Shown here piece by piece: positions 9,016-17,230 of a DNA stretch of 64,000 bases. The translations under genes and the position numbers were made by a program. The notes beneath the pieces were generated by a model, which did no database searches, had not been told where the DNA came from, and worked only from the letters and a program-made list of their open reading frames with translations. Each line of letters begins with the position of its first letter. The stretch's first letter is position 1. This stretch comes from Sphingorhabdus sp. YGSMI21 (GTDB lineage Bacteria; Pseudomonadota; Alphaproteobacteria; Sphingomonadales; Sphingomonadaceae): positions 1,875,001-1,939,000 of the forward strand of contig NZ_CP022548.1 in NCBI RefSeq assembly GCF_002776575.1, read 5' to 3'.

Positions 9016-9564
9016 ATGAATCAGATTGCTTCAAAAGGCCAATTACGGATGTCTTTGCTGCGCTGGATATTGTTTGTCGTGCCGATCACCGTGCTCCTGG
9101 GTTTTACCTTCAGCCAGTTTGCCAATTCGGGTGAGGAAAATCGCTGGTTCCAGGCCCTGACCAAGCCGGATGCACAACCGCCCGGACCGGTATTCGGTGC
9201 CGCCTGGGCCCTGCTCTACGCGATGATGGGAACCGCCTTTGCGATGGTGCTGCATGCCCGCGGCGCGCCTCTGCGCGGACCGGCCATCATCCTGTATCTT
9301 CTGCAATATGCGCTCAACCTGTTCTGGCCGGTGCTGTTTTTCGGCATGCATCAGGTCGGTGCCGCCTTTTGGCTGCTGGTCATCATCTTCCTGCTGGCCT
9401 TGGGCACAACGCTTGTCTTTGGCCGCGTCCGCAAGGCTGCGGCCTGGCTGATGGTGCCCTATCTGGCATGGCTTTGTTTCGCCGCCGTGCTCAACAAGCA
9501 GATCGAATGGTTGAATCCCGGTGCGGAAACCCTTGTGGTTCCGGCCGCGAGAACCCAGATATAG
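9016..9564 (+). CDS. tspO: TspO/MBR family tryptophan-rich sensory protein
   Basis: Five-helix membrane protein of the TspO/peripheral benzodiazepine receptor family, which binds porphyrins and modulates tetrapyrrole or stress responses in alphaproteobacteria. The hallmark WFQALTKPDAQPPGPVFG and the following WALLYAMMGTAFAMVL are present, as is the NLFWPVLFFG motif of helix 3. The chosen start gives MNQIASKGQLRMSLLRW, the usual sphingomonad N-terminus, with AAGGAT nine bases upstream. An in-frame GTG at 8986 would add ten residues. Confidence 0.92.
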   Translation: MNQIASKGQLRMSLLRWILFVVPITVLLGFTFSQFANSGEENRWFQALTKPDAQPPGPVFGAAWALLYAMMGTAFAMVLHARGAPLRGPAIILYLLQYALNLFWPVLFFGMHQVGAAFWLLVIIFLLALGTTLVFGRVRKAAAWLMVPYLAWLCFAAVLNKQIEWLNPGAETLVVPAARTQI

Positions 9565-9611
9565 AGAATATTTTTATCGGGCCGGAACCGGCCCTGACGG
9601 AGTGTAATGAC

Positions 9612-9971
9612 ATGCAGAGCCAGAACCGCTTTTTCGATGATATTTCCAAGGTCCTGAACGGGCTTGCCGGAACCGTGGCGGGCGTTGGCCGCGAAGCGGA
9701 ATCCAGCGCCAGAGAACGGGCCAAGGAATGGTTTGGCGGGATGGACTTTGTCTCGCGCGACGAATTCGAAGCGGTCAAGGAAATGGCGGCCAAGGCCCGC
9801 GCCGAGGCCGATGCATTGAAGAAACGTCTCGATGCGCTGGAAAAGGGCGCCGGGGCACCGGCCCGGAAACCGGCGGCGAAACGCGCGGCCACCCGCAAGC
9901 CGGCGGCCAGCAAGCCTGCCGCCGCCAAAGCGCCTGCCCGCAAGCCAGCGGCTCCCAAAGCGGGCGACTGA
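9612..9971 (+). CDS. BMFP/UbiK-like accessory protein
   Basis: Small coiled-coil protein of 119 residues. The N-terminal 80 residues (RFFDDISKVLNGLAGTVAG, then FVSRDEFEAVKEMAAKAR and a heptad-like LKKRLDALEK) match the membrane-fusogenic/UbiK (DUF526) family. That family assists aerobic ubiquinone biosynthesis and forms trimers. The tail is a low-complexity Ala/Lys/Pro repeat (KPAAKRAATRKPAASKPAAA). It is transcribed in the direction of the downstream ybjN-like gene, a neighbourhood common in sphingomonads. Confidence 0.85.
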   Translation: MQSQNRFFDDISKVLNGLAGTVAGVGREAESSARERAKEWFGGMDFVSRDEFEAVKEMAAKARAEADALKKRLDALEKGAGAPARKPAAKRAATRKPAASKPAAAKAPARKPAAPKAGD

Positions 9972-10111
9972 AGCCCGGCTGATCCGCATCGCATCGCGGT
10001 TCATTATCCACAGCGTTCCCACAAACAATGTGACGACGCGCGTCTGCTTGCCTTGCCCTGATCCGGCGAGTGGGCCACTAGGCTTGTATCTGCAAAGGAT
10101 CTGGAACCGCG

Positions 10112-10618
10112 ATGCTTGACGACCAATGGGAAGAGCTTGATCAGGATGAAGCACCGCCCGTCGACATGCTGTCGGCCTTTTTCGAGGCGCGCGGCTGGGC
10201 GGTGGAGCATGTCGGCGACGACGAACTGTCGGTCGAGATAAAGGGCAACTGGACCAGCTACCAGATGCGCGCGATCTGGCGGAACGAGGATCATGTCCTG
10301 CAAATTCTGCTGCTACCGGAAATCCGGGTGCCGGAAGAGAAGACCAGCGTCATTTACGAGACGCTAGGCCTGATCAACGAGCAGCTCTGGCTCGGCCACT
10401 TCGACCTTTGGTCGAACAATAATATATTGCTGTTCCGCCACGCGACCCTGCTCGGGGGCAGCGGTCTGCTCGGGCTCGACCAGGCGCAGACAATTGTCGA
10501 TCTGGCGATCGAGGAATGGGAACGTTTCTATCCGGTCTTCCAGTTTGTCCTGTGGAGTGACAAGAGCCCGCAGGATGCGATCAAGCACGCAATGGTCGAT
10601 ACGGTCGGCGAAGCCTGA
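10112..10618 (+). CDS. YbjN domain-containing protein
   Basis: A 168-residue soluble protein with the YbjN fold (type III secretion chaperone-like). Recognisable segments are WTSYQMRAIWRNEDHVLQI, LPEIRVPEEKTSVIYETLGL, and NEQLWLGHFDLWSNNNILLF. The biochemical role of the family is unknown; it is linked to stress and motility in enterobacteria. In related genomes proC often follows; here the next gene is a marR on the opposite strand, so that linkage is lost. Confidence 0.88.
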   Translation: MLDDQWEELDQDEAPPVDMLSAFFEARGWAVEHVGDDELSVEIKGNWTSYQMRAIWRNEDHVLQILLLPEIRVPEEKTSVIYETLGLINEQLWLGHFDLWSNNNILLFRHATLLGGSGLLGLDQAQTIVDLAIEEWERFYPVFQFVLWSDKSPQDAIKHAMVDTVGEA

Positions 10619-10633
10619 ACCGCCAGGCCGGTT

Positions 10634-11146
10634 TCAGCCATTGTCTCCGCGCAGGTCGAACACCATCTTGCGGTCCGTTTCGGGAATCAGACCCTCAAGA
10701 ACATGCCAGAAACCGGTCACCGATTCCTGTCCGGCAGACACATAGGCGGATGAGAGCTTCTCGCGCAATTGCCGGAACAATTCGGCCTCCAGTGCGGCGC
10801 CCTTGTCGGTCAGGCGCAGCAATTTCTGGCGCCGGTCGATGATGCCCGGAGAGGTCAATATGAAGCCCCGGTCCTGCAATTCCTTCAGCACCCGGCCCAG
10901 CGACTGTTTTGTGATTGCGAGCAGTTTCAGCAGCTCGCCGACGGTCAGATCGGGTTGCCGGGCAATGAAGTAGAGTGCCCGGTGATGCGCCCGGCCCAGT
11001 CCCTGTTTCCCAAGCTCCTGGTCGATCGCGTTGGTCAGTCGGGTATAGCCGAAATAAAGCAGCTCGACACCGCGCCGAACCTCGTCCTCGCGCAGGAAAA
11101 GCGGCGAGGCTCCGGGAGATATGGCGGGGCGAGATACGTCAGTCAT
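10634..11146 (-). CDS. MarR family transcriptional regulator
   Basis: A 170-residue winged-helix repressor. The DNA-binding core is visible as QPDLTVGELLKLLAITKQSL, then RVLKELQDRGFI and the wing DRRQKLLRLTDKGAAL. It is divergent from ilvE. I set the start at the ATG at 11146 (MTDVSRPAISPG); longer readings run antisense through ilvE. A perfect 10-bp inverted repeat covers this start codon, which suggests autorepression. Whether it controls ilvE is inference. Confidence 0.9.
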   Translation of the reverse strand: MTDVSRPAISPGASPLFLREDEVRRGVELLYFGYTRLTNAIDQELGKQGLGRAHHRALYFIARQPDLTVGELLKLLAITKQSLGRVLKELQDRGFILTSPGIIDRRQKLLRLTDKGAALEAELFRQLREKLSSAYVSAGQESVTGFWHVLEGLIPETDRKMVFDLRGDNG

Positions 11147-11158
11147 GTTGACGTATCT
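11132..11158. promoter_or_regulatory. Inverted repeat, likely operator of the MarR regulator
   Basis: AGATACGTCA at 11132-11141 and TGACGTATCT at 11149-11158 form a perfect 10-bp inverted repeat with a 7-base spacer. The marR start codon lies inside it, and the promoter region of ilvE lies just to the right. Perfect symmetry and placement fit a dimeric MarR operator. Confidence 0.65.
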
Positions 11159-11248
11159 TGACAGGCTGATTAGGGGATTGCAAGGCAATTGAAACATGCT
11201 TCCAATTCTTCCAATGGTCGGCATGAACAACAGCGAAAGCGGCAGTAT

Positions 11249-12352
11249 ATGGCAGATACATCCAGCCTCGAATTTCATCTCGAGCCCAGCGCGAGCCCCC
11301 TGCACGCCAGCGAGCGGGCGAAGCTTCTGGAGAACCCGGGTTTTGGTACCCTGTTCACCGATCATATGGCGATGATCCGCTATACCGAAGCCGAAGGCTG
11401 GCATGATGCGCGGATTACAAAGCGCGAGCCGATCCTGATGGATCCCGCCTCCTCGGTGCTGCATTATGCCCAGGAAATTTTCGAAGGCATGAAGGCCTAT
11501 CGCCTTGCCGATGGCGCGACGGCGCTGTTCCGTCCCGAGGAAAATGCCAGGCGCTTCCAGGCGTCGGCCCGGCGGATGGCGATGCCCGAACTGCCGGAAA
11601 AACTGTTTCTCGATTCGGTCGAGGCGCTGGTCGATATCGACCGCGAATGGTTCCCCTCGGTCGAGGGCGGCTCGATGTATCTGCGCCCGTTCATGTTCGC
11701 CAGCGAAGTGTTTCTCGGCGTGCGCCCAGCGAAGGAATATCTCTATCTGGTAATCGCGTCGCCGGCCGGCGGCTATTTCAAGAGCGGCGCGTCGGCGATC
11801 AGCATCTGGGTGTCCGAACAATATAGCCGCGCCGCGCCCGGCGGCACAGGCGCGGCCAAATGCGGCGGCAATTATGCCGCCAGCCTGGTCGCCCAGGCCG
11901 AAGCCATCGAGAAACAGTGCGACCAGGTCGTGTTCCTCGATGCCGCCGAGCATAAATGGGTCGAGGAACTGGGCGGCATGAATCTTTTCTTCGTGATGGA
12001 CGACGGCCGGCTGGTTACCCCGCCGCTTGGCGGAACCATCCTGCCCGGCATTACCCGGGATTCGATCATCACCCTGGCCCGCGAAGAAGGGCTGACCGTG
12101 GTCGAAGAGCCTTATGCGATGGACCAGTGGGAAGCCGATGCGGCCAGCGGCAAGCTTGTTGAAACCTTCGCCTGCGGTACCGCGGCGGTCGTGACAGCGG
12201 TCGGCACCGTCAAGTCCACCGAGGGGGAATTCACCATCGGCAGCGGCGGTCCGGGTCAGCTGACCGAAAAATTGCGCCGGCGGCTTGTCGACATCCAGCG
12301 CGGCGTTGCCCCCGATCCGCATGGCTGGGTCAAAAGATTGTTCGAGGCTTAG
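11249..12352 (+). CDS. ilvE: Branched-chain amino acid aminotransferase
   Basis: PLP-dependent transamination of leucine, isoleucine and valine. The 367 residues are of fold-type IV class. The lysine of GTGAAKCGGNYAASLVAQ corresponds to the PLP-binding lysine; ILPGITRDSIITLARE and the FACGTAAVVTAVG phosphate-binding loop are also present. The start at 11249 (MADTSSLEFHLEP) fits the usual family length. An ATG at 11189 in frame would add 20 Ser/Arg-rich residues that look non-coding. It is divergent from marR. Confidence 0.95.
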   Translation: MADTSSLEFHLEPSASPLHASERAKLLENPGFGTLFTDHMAMIRYTEAEGWHDARITKREPILMDPASSVLHYAQEIFEGMKAYRLADGATALFRPEENARRFQASARRMAMPELPEKLFLDSVEALVDIDREWFPSVEGGSMYLRPFMFASEVFLGVRPAKEYLYLVIASPAGGYFKSGASAISIWVSEQYSRAAPGGTGAAKCGGNYAASLVAQAEAIEKQCDQVVFLDAAEHKWVEELGGMNLFFVMDDGRLVTPPLGGTILPGITRDSIITLAREEGLTVVEEPYAMDQWEADAASGKLVETFACGTAAVVTAVGTVKSTEGEFTIGSGGPGQLTEKLRRRLVDIQRGVAPDPHGWVKRLFEA

Positions 12353-12365
12353 GCATAACTGCCTC

Positions 12366-12382
12366 TTGCCCCGTGGGGGCAA
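12366..12382. terminator. Hairpin after ilvE (possible terminator)
   Basis: TTGCCCC and GGGGCAA form a perfect 7-bp stem around GTG, 13 bases after the ilvE stop. There is no T-run, so it could be a Rho-dependent or processing structure rather than a classical terminator. Confidence 0.4.
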
Positions 12383-12436
12383 ACTGGATAATAGGCCCGT
12401 TCACCAGCGCGGCCCGATAACAAGGGCCGGCAATAT

Positions 12437-12511
12437 TGGGGTGTCGCCAAGTGGTAAGGCAGCGGCTTTTGATGCCGCCATGCGCAGGTTCGAATCCTGC
12501 CACCCCAACCA
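12437..12511 (+). tRNA. tRNA-Gln (anticodon TTG)
   Basis: Acceptor arms TGGGGTG (12437-12443) and CACCCCA (12501-12507) pair. The anticodon stem GCGGC/GCCGC encloses the loop TTTTGAT with anticodon TTG at 12469-12471. The T arm contains GGTTCGAATCC, and CCA is encoded at 12509-12511. The sequence to the right looks accessory, and tRNA 3' ends are common integration sites. Confidence 0.95.
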
Positions 12512-13193
12512 ACTTTTGTTTAACAGCTAAGCGCCTGAAAAACCTTTGGTTTCTCTGCGAGTCAAAACCCCGTGGCACCCTGCCGTGGCACCCTCTCGTG
12601 GCTCTGATTTTGCACCATGACTCGCGCGCCGTTTCGAATCAAGTCGGCAACCGCGATTTTGCGTTTTTCCACTGATTTATCCACATAATTTATGGGACAT
12701 ACTGCAAAGGCCTAGTCGTGCTCCGCAAGGTGGCGAATGGAGCCCTTCGCAGGTTCGGACCGTGATAAGGAAATTTGAAAAATAATTTACTGGTCAATAG
12801 CCGGCCAAGCGCTGAGAGTAGAACAGCTCACCATGGATTTGGTTTGGATGATGTCTAATTTGGATATCAAATAAGTTTCGAGTTTTTCATATTATAATCA
12901 TATAATTCAGCTCGGTTATAGGTTGGGAAAAGATCAAAATTTGGCAGTCGGTGGAATGACTGTTCGAGATTGCGCGATTAATCAACAATTGCCGTTAGAG
13001 TGAAGTTGCTGCCACCTGATAAAACCCATCATGTTTCGACCGTCAGAACGCATGTCGTTCAGGAGGTCACAAACACATGGTGGTCACCGATCAAGCCGTT
13101 GCCGGTTACATGCCGGTCTTTGCCGATGGTATGCCGACTATACACCCAAATAGCTTGCTATTGCGCTTTTAGACGAACTAAAAGGAAATGTGC
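12512..13193. other. Gene-less, AT-rich stretch right of the tRNA
   Basis: No convincing gene. CGTGGCACCCT occurs twice in tandem (12571-12581 and 12584-12594) with a partial third copy. Composition becomes clearly AT-richer after about 12780, in line with an accessory-region boundary. I looked for a second copy of the tRNA 3' end further right by eye and did not find one. Confidence 0.5.
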
Positions 13194-13949
13194 ATGAAAC
13201 AAGTTACACCAAATGGTCATCTTATTAAAGAGTTGCGCTCCAACTTGGAGAAGAACTCGACACAAAAAGAACTGTCATACGCAATTTGCATCAGTGAGCG
13301 GAAGTTGCGTCAAATTGAAAATGAAAACGCACCGATATCAGTAAAAACGCTCGATCGATTGGCGAAAGAGCTGGGTGTAAGGCGCGAACAGATTTCGATG
13401 AGCCAACCCGTTACAAACATTCTACCAGCTTCCGAGCACAATATATTTGAGGCCGTCCTTAACGACTTTCGTAAAGAGAAGCTTGTCCCTCGTTTCGATT
13501 ACGACCTTGCAACCGTGACAATGGATGAGGGTTTGCTAATCAAGTCGGCGAACCAATCCAACGACTTCGTCTGTGAAATCATGGTTCCACTCACCGATAT
13601 GACGGCTCAATACGCCGAGGATTTGATTGCGGCCCTCACTTCATTGACTTGGAGTGAGCGCAGCATCTTGGATACGATAACGTCCACAGAGGAAATCATC
13701 CTGCGTCGCCGTGTAAAGCAGCTCATGGTGCTATTGCGTGGCAACGATATCTGGATTTATCACACGACCCTTTTCCGCAGATTGCCAGAGCGCCACACCC
13801 TTCCGCCGGAAAACGAGCCAAGTGAGTTATCGTCGCGGTTCATTGTTGCACTCGCGGCCCCAGGAGAATACGGCGAGACTAGCATCGAGGTGCAAGTCGA
13901 TCACGGCCAGCCTTTCATCATTCCGGCGTTAGACGGGAAGGTAAGTTAG
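13194..13949 (+). CDS. XRE-family HTH protein, partner of the RloC-like ATPase
   Basis: A 251-residue protein. Residues about 8-68 form a Cro/C1-type helix-turn-helix (LIKELRSNLEKNSTQKELSY, CISERKLRQIENENAPIS, KTLDRLAKELGV). The remaining 180 residues are unrecognised and contain TSLTWSERSILDTI and KQLMVLLRGNDIWIYHTTLF. The start at 13194 has AAGGA seven bases upstream; an ATG two codons earlier is too close to it. Its TAG is followed immediately by the ATG of the next gene, so the two are translationally coupled. It probably regulates, or senses for, the downstream ATPase; the C-terminal part could be a ligand-binding or effector domain. Confidence 0.85.
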   Translation: MKQVTPNGHLIKELRSNLEKNSTQKELSYAICISERKLRQIENENAPISVKTLDRLAKELGVRREQISMSQPVTNILPASEHNIFEAVLNDFRKEKLVPRFDYDLATVTMDEGLLIKSANQSNDFVCEIMVPLTDMTAQYAEDLIAALTSLTWSERSILDTITSTEEIILRRRVKQLMVLLRGNDIWIYHTTLFRRLPERHTLPPENEPSELSSRFIVALAAPGEYGETSIEVQVDHGQPFIIPALDGKVS

Positions 13950-16196
13950 ATGCTAAAATCCATCAAAAAAATCACGAAGCTCGGTATTTTTGATAGCTTC
14001 ATCGCTGCGAACGATCTTCCCGATTTTGCGCGTTACAATTGTATTTACGGCGACAATGCTTCGGGGAAAACTACGCTGACACGGCTACTGGGAGCCCTGA
14101 ATCAAGCCCACCACCCCGATTATCCGGAACTAACATACGAGATCAAGGTCGAGACGGGAAAACTTAATCAAGGGACTGCATACAACCGCAAGATCCGCGT
14201 CTTCAATGCCGATTTCATTGAAGCAAACATCGGTCAGTTTAAAGGCCCACTCCGGCCCATTCTGATAGTAGGAGAGGAAAACAAGGTTCTGGCGGAGGAA
14301 GCCTTAGCTGAACAAGCGATATTTGATGCGCGCCAACTGAAAATCAAGGAATTCAAAGAAACTATCCAAAGGGATGAAGTTTCCAAAGGAAAACTATTTT
14401 CCGAGGTCGCAAAAACAATTAGTGAGGCCACGAGCGGAACAGCATTGCGGAACTATCGTAAGCAAAATTCAGAAAAGGCATTTGATAAAATTACAGAGCC
14501 AATAACGCTGTCAAAGAGAGAGCTGGAGCTTCATCGCACGAGCGTCCGTCAAGAACAACAGGACTTGATCAAACCCTTTAGGCAACCAGTGGTTGCATTA
14601 CTCTCTGATAATAGTGCCCGGCCTTTATCGGAATGGGTAGAGATTGCCGTCGAGCAGACACGATCCCTTACGATGCGCTCCGCGCAAGGCAGCGCTCTTG
14701 CGCGTTTGAGTGAACAGCCCGCTATCGCTAAATGGGTGGAAGAAGGCTTGTCTATCCACCGCGAGCATGCGTCGACTTCGTGCGAGTTCTGCTCACAGCA
14801 GCTTCCACCGGATCGTTTAAGCCAGCTTGCAAAGCATTTCGGAGTCGAGGACCAGCGACTAAAAGCCGATGTAATGGCGATACGTGCTCTTACCGGACAT
14901 ATTCTGCGCGCCATCGATGACATGAACCCCCCGCCAAAACCGGCGTTTTATTCGGAACTTCGCGATCAAGTAGATAGTGCCGCTGCAATGTTTGAGGCTG
15001 CTGCAAACGAAGCTCGCGCACAGCTTATTCAATTGACGAACATTTTGGTTGAGAAGCTAGATCGTCGCGCTGTCTCTTACGAGGTCGATATTTGTATAGA
15101 TTGCTCGAAATTATTCACCGCGATCGATGCGTTATGCTCCCTTGTTGACCAAAACAACGCCAAGACCAACGCCTTCGCCGAAACCTTGGCTGCGGCACGT
15201 GAGCGCATCGAAGCACATTATATCTCAAGCATAAAAGTGCCAGTGAAGGATCTGCAAGACAAGATCGATATCGTGACAAATGAGATCACGAAGCTAGTCG
15301 ATGGTTCAATAGGCTTTGCCGATCCCCGAAGTCTGAGCGACCTCAAAGACTCATTCGAAGAAAAGCGCGCTAAGGTTTCTAGTTCTCACGCAGCAAGCGC
15401 CGAGCTGACCAGCAATGTCCGCACATTCTTGGGCCGCAGTGACCTTAAGTTCGAGTCCGATGTTGAAGGTTACCGGGTCGAGCGCAGCGGCAAGCCCGCT
15501 AAACGATTGAGCGAGGGAGAAAAAACTGCAATCGCGTTCGTGTATTTTCTTGTGCAACTCGGCGATCAGGATTTCAACTTGAGCGAAGGCGTCGTGGTAA
15601 TAGACGATCCAATTTCCAGTCTGGACGCATCGGCCATCTATCAGGCATTTTCGTTCCTGAAAAACGGCGTAAAGAATGCCAAACAAGTATTCATTCTCAC
15701 TCATAACTTTGAGTTTCTTCGGCTACTGCTGAATTGGCACAATCAAAACAAAAAGGCTGCTCGGCACTATATGATCCGTTGCAACGATAACACCGACGCC
15801 CGCAACGCGATTATCATCCCGCTCGACCCTCTGCTTCGCGACTATTCTACTGAGTATCACTACTTATTTAAGCAGTTATACAGCTACACGTGCGATGGCA
15901 CTATCGCTAATGCATACCATCTGCCCAATATCGCTCGCAAAGTGCTAGAGACGTTTCTCGAATTCTACACACCCTCCTCAAAAAGCTCGTATCGGAAGCT
16001 TGAGGGGGTGCATTTTGATGAACACAAAAAAACAGCAATTTACAAGTTTGTGAACGACCAGTCCCACCCAACCGGGAAAAGCTTCGACCCTTCTCTTGTA
16101 GCGGAAACCAAAAAGAATATTAGCTTTTTGTTAGAGATGATAGATACGTTGGCGCCCGTTCACTATCAGGGACTCAAGGCCCTGTGCACAACTTGA
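13950..16196 (+). CDS. RloC/PrrC-like AAA ATPase with putative anticodon-nuclease C-terminus
   Basis: A 748-residue protein of the AAA_13 class. Walker A GDNASGKT is at residues 34-41. A long helical middle contains a CEFC zinc-hook-like motif (278-281). The ABC-type signature LSEGEK is at 520-525, Walker B VVVIDD at 548-553, D-loop SSLDA and the switch His at 585. The C-terminus has Arg663-x3-Glu667 and His706 (IARKVLETFLEF, then FVNDQSH). In PrrC the catalytic triad is Arg320, Glu324, His356; the Arg-Glu spacing is identical and the His spacing similar. Known relatives cleave tRNA anticodon loops when phage disturb restriction enzymes or DNA. Function as an antiphage tRNase is inferred, not shown. 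Confidence 0.85.
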   Translation: MLKSIKKITKLGIFDSFIAANDLPDFARYNCIYGDNASGKTTLTRLLGALNQAHHPDYPELTYEIKVETGKLNQGTAYNRKIRVFNADFIEANIGQFKGPLRPILIVGEENKVLAEEALAEQAIFDARQLKIKEFKETIQRDEVSKGKLFSEVAKTISEATSGTALRNYRKQNSEKAFDKITEPITLSKRELELHRTSVRQEQQDLIKPFRQPVVALLSDNSARPLSEWVEIAVEQTRSLTMRSAQGSALARLSEQPAIAKWVEEGLSIHREHASTSCEFCSQQLPPDRLSQLAKHFGVEDQRLKADVMAIRALTGHILRAIDDMNPPPKPAFYSELRDQVDSAAAMFEAAANEARAQLIQLTNILVEKLDRRAVSYEVDICIDCSKLFTAIDALCSLVDQNNAKTNAFAETLAAARERIEAHYISSIKVPVKDLQDKIDIVTNEITKLVDGSIGFADPRSLSDLKDSFEEKRAKVSSSHAASAELTSNVRTFLGRSDLKFESDVEGYRVERSGKPAKRLSEGEKTAIAFVYFLVQLGDQDFNLSEGVVVIDDPISSLDASAIYQAFSFLKNGVKNAKQVFILTHNFEFLRLLLNWHNQNKKAARHYMIRCNDNTDARNAIIIPLDPLLRDYSTEYHYLFKQLYSYTCDGTIANAYHLPNIARKVLETFLEFYTPSSKSSYRKLEGVHFDEHKKTAIYKFVNDQSHPTGKSFDPSLVAETKKNISFLLEMIDTLAPVHYQGLKALCTT

Positions 16197-16343
16197 TATC
16201 CTCAAATTCGCACGATGACATTTTGCATTCGCCCGAAATAAAACTGTTGTTTTCGATAATCACGACCCAGCAACGTATGAATAATTGAATGCTCTAGCCG
16301 TTCTTTCTTGCCAGCCGTTGCCGTTCCAAGTTAGCGCTGCAAT

Positions 16344-16907
16344 ATGAATGCAGTTGAAATCGAACAAGCCATATCGGAATTGGCCGAACAGCCCTTTGAT
16401 GCTGCTGAATTTTCCTATCAATTTCTGGCTGCGTTCGGGAATAAAGCCACCACGATCAAGCAGCTGAAAAGCGGTAACAGCGACCAGAGCAATATGGATG
16501 GCGCGGTCTTACAGCGCAATCATATCCATATTGCAACTTGCGACACAGGCACGGTCGACGGCACGCTGAAAGCCCTGCGGGAAAGCCCGAAGACGCAATC
16601 TGCCAAGGCCAAATTCATTCTCGCCACAGATGGCGAGACTTTGCATGCCGAGGACTTGACCGGTGGCGAAACCGTGGACTGCGACTATGTTGATTTCCCG
16701 AACCATTTCGGCTTTTTCCTGCCGCTCGCGGGTATCACTACGGTCAAGCAGATCCGCGAAAGTTCCTTCGACATTTGAGCGACCAGCCGGCTCAATCGGC
16801 TGTATTTGACGCTGCTACAAGACAATCCAAATTGGGCCACCGCCGAGCGGCGCGTCAATATGAATCATTTCATGGCGCGGCTGATCTTCTGCTTTTTTGC
16901 CGAGGAT
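16344..16907 (+). pseudogene. N-terminal remnant of an MmeI-like class I DNA methyltransferase, in-frame stop and truncated
   Basis: Residues 1-144 (MNAVEIEQAISELAEQPFDA to REIRESSFDI-like end) match what I remember of the N-terminal domain of MmeI-type restriction-methylation enzymes. A TGA at 16776-16778 ends it, yet the same frame continues with ATSRLNRLYLTLLQDNPNWA and MNHFMARLIFCFFAED, exactly as in intact relatives, where an Arg codon stands at this place. A single C-to-T change of CGA would explain the stop. Similarity ends near 16907, so the SAM-binding and target-recognition parts are missing. It was probably once part of the same defence locus as the RloC-like gene. Confidence 0.82.
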
Positions 16908-17230
16908 ATCCAAAAGGCGGCATTCGTGGATTTGGCAATGGCCGAGATGGTCTATCCATCGGCTAGTCGACATCCGTTAACTTGGATTCGATGTTGGCCC
17001 AGAGAATGCGGGGCAACTAGCATTTTTGGCTCGAGGCGAGGGTAGGGGGTTAGGGCCTGCTATCGGGTCAGACGTAAGATGCGGGGCAGCACAGCATCGG
17101 GATAGGTAATTCAGAAGAGAGTAATTCTTTCAGAACAGCAGAAAATTTGAATCATGAAGTTGAAAGGAAAAATTCCAGCTTCGTGGTTCGAAACCACTCA
17201 GCGCGGCAAAGCCGCAAAGGAAAGAATCTT

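Noticed and set aside
10634..12382. 582-codon minus-strand frame appearing to extend MarR
   Set aside because: Everything right of 11146 is antisense to ilvE; the MarR domain starts at 11146 beside its palindrome.
12330..12578. Minus-strand frame across the tRNA-Gln
   Set aside because: Contains the familiar spurious translation of an antisense tRNA (AGFEPAHGGIKS); not a gene.
12560..12660. Possible C-terminal integrase fragment on the minus strand after the tRNA
   Set aside because: About 40 codons are open, but no integrase motif is recognisable; too weak to call.
13194..16196. Simple toxin-antitoxin pair
   Set aside because: The second protein is a 748-residue ATPase with zinc-hook-like and nuclease-like parts, far from a small toxin; a regulated defence enzyme fits better.
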